Source: Przewalskia tangutica (taxonomy: Eukaryota; Streptophyta; Magnoliopsida; Solanales; Solanaceae). Taken from it: a DNA stretch of 64,000 nucleotides. Position numbers and translations under genes: made by a program. The DNA is taken from the NCBI GenBank assembly GCA_029844215.1, contig CM056718.1, positions 80,960,764 to 81,024,763 on the forward strand. The letters are read 5' to 3'. Within the stretch, counting starts at the first letter, position 1, and every line of letters begins with the position of its first letter. Shown here in pieces: positions 1-9,207 of the stretch. The notes beneath the pieces are model-generated. The model saw only the letters and a program-made list of their open reading frames with translations. It did not search any database and was not told where the DNA came from.

Positions 1-809
1 CTTCAACCCGCTCCAAACAACCGTTAGAAGTTCTACACAACTTCTACTTAACACTTCAACTGACTATGAAGATTTTCCTTAGGGTTTCGTTTAGTGGCTA
101 AAGGAAGTATAATAGTATTTCTGGGCTTTTAGTATAGGTATAACCTTGGAATACTACAAGGTATTTGGGCAGTATTTTGGAATAGTAACAATACTTGGAG
201 AGTATTTTCTACCAAGGGGTACTCTCGGCTAGCACAACTAGGAAGGGGATACTCTCGGTCAAAAGGCCTCACAAAAGGGGGGAGGGGGAGGACTTGGACG
301 AGAGAAACAAGAAGAGGGGAGGGAGTATTTCAAGACTTGAAATCTCTAAGTGTGGATGAAGAAGTCTTCAACAAAGGGTGGGGTATTTATAGGCCAACCA
401 ATGGCCAAGATCAAGACAAGTGGTGGGCAAGTGTAGGGTGAGGATTTGGACAAGTGTTGAGTGGGTCCCACTTGCTCATCTACCACACAAAATATCTACA
501 AAACATTGACCAAATGATTTAGGCACAAAACATGAAAAAAGCGTGCCACCAACTCCCATGGAATGCCGTCCAAGTTGAGGGACAAGTGTCGCCCTCTCGT
601 TGGTCCAAAATATTTCGTCTCTCGGAAAAATTCCGCAAAAATTATAAATGACATAGCCGGAATTTTCCCTTCGCAAAGTCCGGAAAATGTTTCGTCGGAA
701 AACGATTCTTTTCGCTAGTTGAGCACAAAATTTCGTCTCTAATGCCTACTTTAAGGCTTAAACTTTTGTACGTACGTCCTCACGTACATACTCTGGAAAT
801 ACGGTATAA
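1..809 (-). repeat. LTR fragment, U3 end, minus orientation
   Basis: This is the terminal 0.8 kb of a minus-oriented LTR. It has the family's CTTAGGGTTTCG block, a reverse TATAAATA box at 384-391, the tRNA-independent U3 block with GACAAGTGTCGCCC, and the closing ACTCTGGAAATACGGTATAA, which is the complement of the LTR start TGTTATACCCCG. The last bases are eroded (GGTATAAG instead of GGGGTATAACA). It abuts plus-oriented LTR sequence, so it probably is the end of an element inserted in that LTR. Its start lies outside the window. Confidence 0.85.
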
Positions 810-1214
810 GATCGACCTCGCCGGGGCTGCGTTCATACGCGGTAGAGGTACACTAGTGTTGATCCTCGCTCATAGGATCACAGTTCAGCGTTTGGGAAGC
901 TCCATTTCTCCGGAGGCTTATCAGTGGTATAGTACCCTGTCGTTGTAGGTACTTACATTGAGGGGTATGGCGGGGCCCTGTCCCGCCATTGTTGTCATAT
1001 CATTCTTAAGTGCAGTAATCTTGTTGTGGGCAGGGTTTGTAAAAGGGGATGTAACTGTTCAAGTATATATATATATATGCCGAAAGGCAACTTTTCTCTG
1101 ATAAACTGTTTTTGTTTCATGTCTTGTTTTATATTACGCTGATTACTCTGATGTATGTCTACTTGGGTGCCCGGGGTAAGGCACCAGTCACGGGCCCGGG
1201 TTCGGGTCGTGACA
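810..1214 (+). repeat. LTR 3' end fragment, plus orientation (E0)
   Basis: The sequence matches the last 400 bp of the plus LTRs at 24570-24982 and 30750-31161. It includes the hairpin TGGCGGG-GCCCTGT-CCCGCCA at 968-988, the ATATATGCCGAAAGGCA hairpin and the end GGGTCGTGACA at 1211-1214. The base after the LTR end (1215) is minus-LTR sequence of E1, so E0 was an insertion into E1's LTR whose left part is out of the window or displaced by the 1-809 insertion. Confidence 0.85.
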
Positions 1215-1917
1215 CGTTTAGTGACTAATGGAAATATAGTAGTATTTCCGGGCTCTACGTATAGAGGTAACTTTAAAAAGTACTACAAGGTATATGGGCT
1301 AAAGTATTTGGGAATAGTAACAATACTTGGAGAGTATTTTTCTACCAAGGGGGTATTTGGCTAGCACCACTAGGAGGGTTGGCTTGGCCAAGGCTCGCCA
1401 AAGGGGAGGAAGGTAGGACGAGATCTACAAAGAGGGAGGGAGGGATTTTGCATTGGATTTTTACAAGTGTGGATGAAGAATTCCTTCAACTAAGGGGGGG
1501 TATTTATAGGACAATCAATGGCCAAGATTAAGACAAGTGGTGGGAAAGTGTAGGGTGGGGATTTGGACATGTGTGTGTGGGTCCCACTTGCTCATCAACT
1601 CCACAAAATATCCTACCAACTCCTTGACAAAAATAATGGCAAAAACGTGCCATAGATCGTCCAAGATTTCCGTCCACTTGAGGGTGACACTTGTCACCCT
1701 CTCGTTGGTCCAAAATATTTCATCTCTCGGAAAAATCCGCAAAAATTATAAATGTTGCAGCCGTATTTTTCCCTTCGCAAAGTCCGGAAAACGTTTCGTC
1801 GGAAAACGATTCTTTTTACTAGTTGTGCACAAATTTCGACCCTTATGCCTACTTAAGGCAAAAAAAATTTTGTACGTACACCCTCACGTACATACTCTGG
1901 AAATACGGGGTATAACA
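1215..1917 (-). repeat. E1 3' LTR, U3 part
   Basis: Minus LTR resuming after the E0 insertion. It starts in the block found intact at 8949 (GTTTAATGACTAATGGAAAT) and runs to ACGGGGTATAACA at 1917. The reverse TATA box is at 1501-1508 and the U3 palindrome-like GGGTGACACTTGTCACCC at about 1682-1699. The element interior follows directly with a pyrimidine tract (PPT on the minus strand). Confidence 0.85.
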
Positions 1918-1952
1918 TTCTCCCCTCCTTATAAACATTCGTCCCGAATGTT
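1918..1952 (-). other. E1 polypurine tract with adjacent hairpin
   Basis: On the minus strand a purine tract (complement of TTCTCCCCTCCTTAT, 1918-1932) touches the 3' LTR, as expected of the plus-strand primer. Directly upstream in element sense is a perfect 8-bp inverted repeat, AACATTCG-TCC-CGAATGTT (1934-1952). The same pair occurs in E3, E5, E6, E7 and E8. Confidence 0.8.
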
Positions 1953-2874
1953 CCTTCTCAAGACGGATAACGATAAAGTTCTTCTTAACTTAAACAAGTT
2001 GCCAATGCCACGCCTGGCCACAAAATAACACACGCGAAAATACTTAACCCAAGCCCACGAGAAATCATTCCTACATCACAAAAGCTTCCACCATGGTCTA
2101 AAGGATACTCCCTTCGCATCTTCACTTCACAACAAAATGATCGTTTCTATTTTCTTAGCACATGTTCACTTCTTTCCTTACTCGTCGTACTCTTCTCGAA
2201 CACTTGAACTCTTTCTAGTATACGTACCATACTTCAGTCATCGCCCGGTTTCACAATCTCCGAGTCAATACCTCGAACTTGGTCATCTTACTAGCCTCAA
2301 TCTCCTTTAAGGCCATTCCGGCCTTCACGATCCGATTCAGTCGAACATATCCACGAATTTATGCAACGGTTACCTAAACTTGGGCTTTGCACCCTCGTGA
2401 TCCTACCACGGAGAGACCACCGAACTGACCAGCGCTTTAATCCGGCACGGGTTGACCGCAATCGTCCTCAACCCGACCCTCCGTCGTGCCGAACTCTCTT
2501 GCTTCTCGATCCGGAACAATCTCACAACTCAAGTAAGGAAAATCTAGTGGTCTTCTTAGCTCAACTACCCTCTTTCATTTCATACCACTCAGAGACTTAT
2601 CACACAACTATATCCCACGTATACTATGCACTGTGATAAAGGTCAACACAAACATAAATCTTTTACTCAAGATGGCCTCGCATCTAAGGTTTCTACGTAT
2701 AAAACTCTAAGGCTCACACTTTCCCTGTCCCCAAACTTACCCTTAAACATGTTTTCTAAACACAATTTTAACATAATGCTATCTGAACATAATACTTAGC
2801 ACTTCATCATATCATCTACGCATACTAGTCTCTAGAGGGGTAAGAATATACATGTACCATCTGCTCCACTCTAA
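1953..2874 (-). other. E1 post-gag non-coding stretch
   Basis: No reading frame here matches a retroelement enzyme. The stretch aligns by eye with the same interval of E6 (44122-44890) and E7 (35441-36077), including blocks such as ACTTGGTCATCTTACTA and the complement of GGTTGGGGCCATG-type sequence. The 91-aa plus-strand frame at 2361-2636 is an antisense by-product. Confidence 0.65.
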
Positions 2875-3313
2875 TCATAGGCCTGCCCTGCAGGGCGCAT
2901 AGCTGTAGAAGGCGATGAACCTGCTCGACCGGTAGGCTGCGTCATTCTGCTGCGCACTTCCTATAAGCACGATCTCGTCACATGGCCACGGCGCAGTGAA
3001 ACAAGCACCGATGAAGATGACATTCCGGGATGGCGCTGCCACATCGTGCACCGAGGGGACATGAATCCTGCTGGCTAGAACCCGTGTATATCTGTAAACC
3101 AGAAGCCCTGGAGCTCTGACCAGCTCCCAAATACCCCGAACGTCCTGAAGACTATGGAGGACCACTCTGTACTGGCGGAGGTACATAACTAGCCTGCTGT
3201 TGAGGCGGACCACCTCGAAAGTTACCAAAGGACCCTGTTGTCCTGGCCCTCTTCTGCTGATCTCGGTCATTCCGTCGACCTCTCCGCTCCTCACATCCAA
3301 GTGCATAAGCCTG
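2875..3313 (-). pseudogene. gag: gag C-terminal part, E1 (broken)
   Basis: Gag is the retrotransposon capsid/nucleocapsid precursor that packages element RNA. On the minus strand the part 3313-3152 encodes ALGCEERRGRRNDRDQQKR and FRGGPPQQQASYVPPP, the basic, proline-rich linker also seen in E7. Beyond that the frame shifts. Where E7 has zinc knuckles this copy shows only a decayed trace (GACFTAPWPCDE). The open frame at 2875-3306 is mostly out of register with gag. The upstream gag continues at 6702 after the solo LTR, whose target duplication GCCTG (3309-3313) lies in gag. Not functional. Confidence 0.7.
3309..3313. repeat. Target-site duplication of solo LTR (GCCTG)
   Basis: GCCTG at 3309-3313 is repeated at 6702-6706, exactly flanking the LTR 3314-6701. 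The uninterrupted E7 copy reads GAGCCTGCATGCGGGCAATG at about 36516-36535, which proves the empty site. Confidence 0.9.
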
Positions 3314-6300
3314 TGTCACGACCCGAACCCGGGCCCGTGACTGGTGCCTTACCCCGGGCACCCTAGTGATACAACATCAGAGTAATCAGCGGAACATAAG
3401 ACGATAACATGAAATAACAAGAAGTATGAAACAATAGTCTGAGAAAACTTGCCTTACGGCATATATATATAAATCAATTAAAAACCGAACAGTTACATCC
3501 CATTACAACTCTGCCCACAACAGTACTACAGACCTCTAAGAATGATACGACAACAATGGCGGGACAGGGCCCCGCCAAACCCCTGAATGTAAACACCTAC
3601 TACGACAGGGGACTATACCATCGATAAGTCTCGGAGAAGCGGAGCTTCCCAACGCCGACGTGACCACGAGCTAGGATCAACGGCGGTGTACCTCGACTGC
3701 GGCATGAACGCGGCCGAAGGAGGTCGATAACAGGTACCAAGTATGTGAAACTGAAAATACTGTAAATGAAATCATAGTAGTCTATATAAAGCAGGAGACA
3801 TGTATGATAACCAAAACTACAGTTCACAATAAATAAGCAGTCATGTCAAGTCAGGGACTCACGCCCTCAAAGTCATCATAAAACCGTACGGGGTAAGTAC
3901 GAAGGCATAGCCGACTACTAAAACCCACAGTACAAACAAGGTCGTAAATCAGATCATGAGATCTGTCTAGGCCGTCACATGATCAAAGCCGCCACTCGCC
4001 GCGATATCTAATGTCGCGTCTAGCCACAGAACTTCCCATTTCTCGCATGGGCCACTCCAATGGTCCGCGTGAGGTATTCCCGCATCGGGTAGCTACTCCC
4101 GGCAGCGTCACGGACTCGCCGTCCGCGTAGCCACAAAGACCGCATGACCACAAGGGCGCAAACTAACACGGAACTCTCGTAGCTCGCGTAGGCCATATAG
4201 ACCGCATAAGGTATTCTCGAATCATAAGTCACTAGACCGCTGAGTCTACCCGCGTCGGAGGGCTTAACCGGAATCATGAGTGATATAATATCATCATAAC
4301 AACTTATCGTTAAACAACCTAAGCACAACAAGGAAAAACCCCTTTACACAAACATCACAAGATACTAACTCACGTAGCATCCTAACATGTTTACTTATCA
4401 AGTCAACAAGAAAGTATTACAAGACTATCACAAATCAATACAATCAAGTTATTCACACAAGGTACTTTCTACATTATGATTAACCAGGTTGGGTATCTAT
4501 TCCCAAAGTACTTCATACATTATATTTTAAAAGATACGTTACGTTTACAAAAGTCACACAATACCCGTAGTATATGAAAATAGAGTGATTATCTTTTGAA
4601 GTAAATCAAAACACTTCTCTTCGTAAAATCAAGTAACGACATTCTTTTCCAAATGTTTCAGGTTTGCCTAATTTCAAATGTTCACGTTTCTTATTATAGA
4701 AAGGTTTCGTAGTTCATAATTTTAATCACTAAATGATATAATTCTCCTTTAAAGGCAATTTGAGAAACATATATACGTCACGTGAGTAGGTTATTCTTGT
4801 TTATAACAATCTTATTTAAGCAGCCATGATCTAGGAAATGTAACATCATTTTGTCTCATCTTAGTTTCTATGCAGATGGAAGTTTCTATTGGTTTTACTA
4901 ATACATTATTAGTCAAAACATTTCCATTTATTAGCTTCTTGTGGTTTGTTCGATACTTATTCGATTTCTGAAATCGAAGAAACATTATTGCTTTTAAAAT
5001 CAAGTACTCATTACTCGCGAATGAGGTTTTACAACATTTTTAACAAAATGTTAATTACCAATAAAACAAGTTAAGTCTCTTATCTTTAAGATTAAGCCTC
5101 TTAACTTTTAAAATCAGTAAACCATTCTCTTTACTTCTCTTAAAACGTTATACCTAACTTCCCATAAAGCTAGTATAACTCTTCTTTATTATCACACATC
5201 AAGTCGATTACCTTTTAAAACCACAAGCATTTTACACGTATGCGTCTACCGTACTACATAGTTATACACATATCATGCTAGAAAAGGTAGGAAGAGGTTC
5301 ACATACCTCGCGACGATTATCGACTAATAGCAAAAGCGCTCAGTACCTCAAACCGTCGGCTACTCCTTAAGCCAAGCGGTCGCGCCACGCATGGTACTTC
5401 CACCTATAAGGCCACAAGGCGCTTATTAACATCTAGATCATAGCGTAGAACATTCCACAGAATATTCGGCAGCACATCCCCCCCCCCGCACCAGCGTAAA
5501 TCTCCTCCTCTATCGGGTAGGCTACCAAGCCACGGGGGTTATACGTCTAACACGGGCGTGAACAATTCTACCCACGTAAAAGCTACACAAGTCTCTTGTG
5601 TCTGATCCTATGTAATTACGATTCGAGATTCTTCTTTACATTCGGGCTTAAGTCGCAAGACATTGCCGTAAGTATTATCGGGCTTAAGTCAAAAGACATT
5701 GCGCCTGACTATGTTCCATTCTATATATAGTATACTTTAACTATATATTCAACAACATGTAATTTCAATTACAACGTAAGGTCAAAAGTGTTTACCTCGA
5801 TAAGCCCAAAATTATCCAAGTATAAAGTCGATCCGGGCAACGTTTAGCTCCTAACTCCGTGCGCTCGACCGCTCGAACCACCCTTAGAAGTTCTAACCAA
5901 CTTATACTTAATACTCCAACTAACTATGGAGATTTTCCTTAGGGTTTCGGTTTTGTAGTGAAGGAAGTATAATAGTATTTCTGGCTTTTAGATAAGTATA
6001 ACCTTGGAATACTACAAGGTATAAGTGCCAAGGTATTTTGGGTATAGTAACAATACGTTTGAGAGTATTTCTACCAAGAGGGGGGGTATTTATACGAGAC
6101 AACACCACAAGGGGGTGTATACCCTACCAACCGCACACTAGGAGGGTACTCTCGGCGAGGGGAGGGCTCGGCCAAGGGCCTCACCAAGGGGAGGGTGTTG
6201 GACGAACACCACAAGAGAGGGGGAAGGGATTTCTAAGACTTAGAAAATTTTTGGAATGGATGAAGAAGTCTTCCAAATGGGGGTATTTATAGTACAAGCC

Positions 6301-6701
6301 AAGGCCAACCAATGGCCAAGATTAAGCCAAGTGTCATGCAAGTGTAGGGTCAAGATTATGCCAAGTGCACCTTATCCATCTACCACCAAAATATCCTACC
6401 AACTCCTTGACCAAACAATGGCCAATTCGTCCAACCCCTATTACCGCCCAAGTCCTTCCAATGAGAGGGTGACAAGTGTCGCCCTCTTGTTGGTCCAAAA
6501 TGTTTCGTCTCTCGGAAAAATCCGCAAAAATTAAAAATGACATAGCCGAAATTTTCCCTACGAAAGCTGTGGAAACGTTTTGTCGAAAAACGACTCTAAC
6601 CGGGTGTTGTGCACAAAGAATAATTCGGCCAAGCCTATTCTCAAGTTCAAATTTTCTACGTACGTCCTTACGTACATACTCTGGAAATACGGGGTATAAC
6701 A
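3314..6701 (-). mobile_element. Solo LTR (3388 bp), minus orientation
   Basis: One LTR alone, starting TGTCACGACCCGAACCCGGG and ending ACTCTGGAAATACGGGGTATAACA, with a perfect 5-bp duplication on both sides. That is the product of recombination between the two LTRs of a former full element. It carries the family hallmarks: hairpin TGGCGGGACAGGGCCCCGCCA at 3557-3577, the GCATATATATA/AAAGGCA hairpin region near 3460, the CCGCATGACC/TAGCTACTCCCG repeat module at 4020-4270, and a reverse TATAAATA box at 6284-6291. Frames inside it (for example 4020-4331, 4812-5003) are LTR noise, not genes. Confidence 0.95.
6284..6291 (-). promoter_or_regulatory. TATA box of solo LTR
   Basis: TATAAATA on the minus strand, about 410 bp inside the LTR. 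A CCAAT motif (CCAACCAATGGCC on the + strand) lies about 20 bp upstream in element sense, and GAAGACTTCTTCATCC-type start-site sequence lies downstream. The arrangement is the same in every full LTR here. Confidence 0.7.
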
Positions 6702-7228
6702 GCCTGCATGCGGGAAATGTCCATGCCCGGCTGAAGAGCTACACCCGAACAAGCCTCTGCCAAGTAGTCATCAAGCCCGGTGACGTAGCGGTGCACTCTG
6801 TCCTCCATGTCGGCTACCAATGCGGGGCGTGCGAGCTAATGAGTCAAACTCCACATTGTACTCCCGACGTGCGCCGTGCGCCTCAACGTCAAAAATCTGT
6901 CGGCCCGAGCCCTTCTCATCTGTGGAGGCAAGAAATGTGCAAGAAATGCCCCTGAGAACTCGCTCCATACGGCTGGAAGTGCATACTCTCCCCGGGACAG
7001 CTCCCACGAATCAAACCAGTCGACTGCAGTATCACGCATCCGATGCGAACCTAAGACCACCGACTCGGTCTCCGAAGACTTGATCACTCTCATGATCCTC
7101 TGTAACTGTCGAATGAACTCCTGCGGATCATCCCGGTCCATCTCATGGACGCGGTGTCGTGTGGAATACATTCCCGGTTCATCCCATGAATGCGGTGTCG
7201 AGTGAAATACATTCCCGGTCCATCTCAT
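6702..7228 (-). pseudogene. gag: gag core domain, E1 (broken)
   Basis: The minus frame 7228-6836 (130 aa) holds the retrotransposon gag core (PF03732-type): DDPQEFIRQLQRIMRV, then AVDWFDSWELSRGE, then FSGAFLAHFLPPQMRRARAD at residues of roughly 34-110. This is the best preserved gag core in the window. Its first 33 residues come from the minisatellite and are not gag. A frameshift near 6870 moves the reading to the frame with GARREYNVEFDSLA, and the rest runs to 6702, where the solo LTR interrupts it. The capsid core should make the virus-like particle. This copy cannot, as it lacks the true N-terminus and is split by a 3.4-kb LTR. Confidence 0.8.
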
Positions 7229-7496
7229 GGAAGCGGTATCAAATCAGGTGGAATACATTCCCGGTTCATCCCATGAATGCGGTGTCGCATGAAATACATT
7301 CCCGGTCAATATCATGGACCCGGTATCGTGTGAAATACATTCCCGGTTCATCCCATGAATGCGGTGTCGTGTGGAATACATTCCCGGTTCATCCCATGAA
7401 CGCGGTGTCCAGTGAAATACATTCCCGGTTCATCCCATGAACGCGGTGTCGTGTGGAATACATTCCCGGTTCATCCCATGAATGCGGTGTCGCATG
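7128..7496. repeat. 41-bp minisatellite, about 8.5 units
   Basis: The core ACATTCCCGGT starts at 7168, 7209, 7255, 7296, 7337, 7378, 7419 and 7460, so the period is 41 bp with one 46-bp unit (5 extra bases near 7241). Units partly alternate between GTGGAATACATTCCCGGTTC and AGTGAAATACATTCCCGGTC types. The array begins where homology to other gag copies stops (about 7130) and ends before LTR-like sequence. It reads through on both strands, which creates a repetitive 93-aa plus frame at 7159-7440 that I do not regard as a gene. Confidence 0.95.
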
Positions 7497-9094
7497 GTCA
7501 TAACATTTAAACGCTCTTTTAAGACAGATTAAGATAATACCATATTTTCCGTTTAAAACAACTAAGGTAATATTATGCCCTTCTTTTTAAACCAAAACAC
7601 TTTCCTTCTTAAAGTCAAGTAACAACATTCTTTTCCAAAAGTTCAAGTTTGCCTAACTTCAAATATTCACATCTCTTATTTTCGAAAGGTTTCATAGTTC
7701 ATAGTCTTAATCATTTAATAACATAATTCTCTTTTAAAAACAGTTGAGTAATATATGCCTTATGTGTGAGTAGGTTATTCTTGTTTATAACAATCTTATT
7801 AAAGCAGCCATGATCTAGGAAATGTAATACAATTTTGTCTTATCTTAGCTTCTATGCAGATGGAGGTTTCTACTGGTTTTAATATAATTACTTATTTGTC
7901 AATACATTTTCCTTTATTAACGCTGCAGTGGTTCGTTCGACACTTATTCTCATTTCTGAATCAGTAAAACATTATTCTTTTAAAAACCAAGTACTCATTA
8001 CTCATGAATGAGGTTTCACACTTTTTAACAAAATTCATATCAATTCAATTAAGTCAAGCCTCTTATCTTTTGAGATCAAGTCTCTTAACTTCTAAAATCA
8101 AGAAACCATTCTTTTTATCTCTCTTAAGACGTTATACCTAACTTCCCATAAAGCTAGTATAACTCTTACTTTTTCAAAACCAAGTACTACTCTTCTTTCA
8201 AAAATGATTCTTAATTCTTTTGAAATACTTCAAGGTTCTTATTATTTAAAACTCAAGTCAAAAGACATCGAAGTAAAACCACGTTCAGTTAACACACGTA
8301 CGTCTACCGTACTATATATATTCTTCTTTTAAAATATCATGCTCAAGAGGATAGGAAGAATCACATACCTCGCGACGATTTATCGACTATTAGCAAGACG
8401 CTCCAAAGTACTGTAATCCGGCTAGCCCTTTCCACCCTTCGAGTAGAATACGCTACTTGCGATTTGACTATAATGGTCATATAAGTCTATCAACGTCCAG
8501 ACTACTCTGCAGAATAATTCTAGATACAGATTCCTTATTCTACGAAAAATTGGGCAGCACTTCCCTACCCGCCAAACTACACAAGTCTACTGTAAATACA
8601 GTCCTATGTAAGTACAGTTCAGTCTTATTCTTTAATATTCTTCTGATGTGATTTCAATTCAATTCTCTTCTGTAATATCCTTCTATTACAGTTCAATTCT
8701 CTTCTGAAATATCCTTCTATGTATCTTATATTATTTCTATACCACTTACAATATGTAATCTCCAATTACACTAGAAGGATAGGATTATTTACCTCGATAT
8801 GCCCAAAATTATCCAATATAAAATGTCGATCCTGAGCAAGGTTTAGCTCCTACTCCGTGCGCTCCAACCCGCTCCAAACAACCCTTAGAAGTTCTACGCA
8901 ACTTCTTCTTAATACTTCAACCGGCTATGAAGATTTTTCCTTAGGGTTTCGTTTAATGACTAATGGAAATATAGTAGTATTTCCGGGCTCTACGTATAGA
9001 GGTAACTTTGGAAAGTACTACAAGGTATATGGGCTAAAGTATTTGGGAATAGTAACAATACTTGGAGAGTATTTTTCTACCAAGGGGGTATTTA
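7497..9094 (-). repeat. E1 right LTR body, minus orientation
   Basis: About 1.6 kb of mid-LTR. The first 75 bp do not align clearly. From about 7570 it follows the LTR blocks (AAGTCAAGTAACAACATTC, CATGATCTAGGAAATG, CTTCCCATAAAGCTAGTATAAC, CACATACCTCGCGACGA). It stops at 9094, where E2 is inserted in the usual GGGGGTATTTATACG block. No gene. Confidence 0.85.
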
Positions 9095-9207
9095 CGTTAT
9101 ACCGTATTTCAGTATATGCGTGAGGGCGTCGTCAAAAGTTAGCCTTAGTTAGGCACTTTGGGACGAAATGTTTGTGCACAACTCACTTAAAGAATCGTTT
9201 TTTGGCT
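9095..9207 (+). repeat. E2 5' LTR, first 113 bp
   Basis: Degraded start of a plus LTR: CGTTATACCGTATTTCAG in place of TGTTATACCCCGTATTTCCAG, then GCACAACTCACTTAAAGAATCG, matching 21582-21605. It is cut by E3 and resumes at 18712 (GAAACGTTTTACAAAACTTGCG). Confidence 0.75.

Larger units (their letters stand above)
1215..9094 (-). mobile_element. E1, damaged Ty3/gypsy-type element
   Basis: A minus-oriented element seen from the + strand. It has LTR end 1215-1917, PPT and post-gag region 1918-2874, gag pieces 2875-3313 and 6702-7130, a minisatellite 7128-7496, and LTR body 7497-9094. A solo LTR (3314-6701) splits its gag, and E2 enters its right LTR at 9095. The gag start, leader, PBS and the end of the 5' LTR are missing. 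They seem to have been lost in a deletion whose junction is filled by the minisatellite. No RT, RNase H or integrase is recognisable. Confidence 0.75.

Noticed and set aside
1537..2028. 163-codon plus-strand frame
   Set aside because: It runs antisense over the E1 LTR end, the PPT and part of the interior and matches no protein.
7159..7440. Repetitive peptide frame across the minisatellite
   Set aside because: The 41-bp unit is not a multiple of 3, so the peptide cycles through three frames. It is open by chance because the unit lacks stops.
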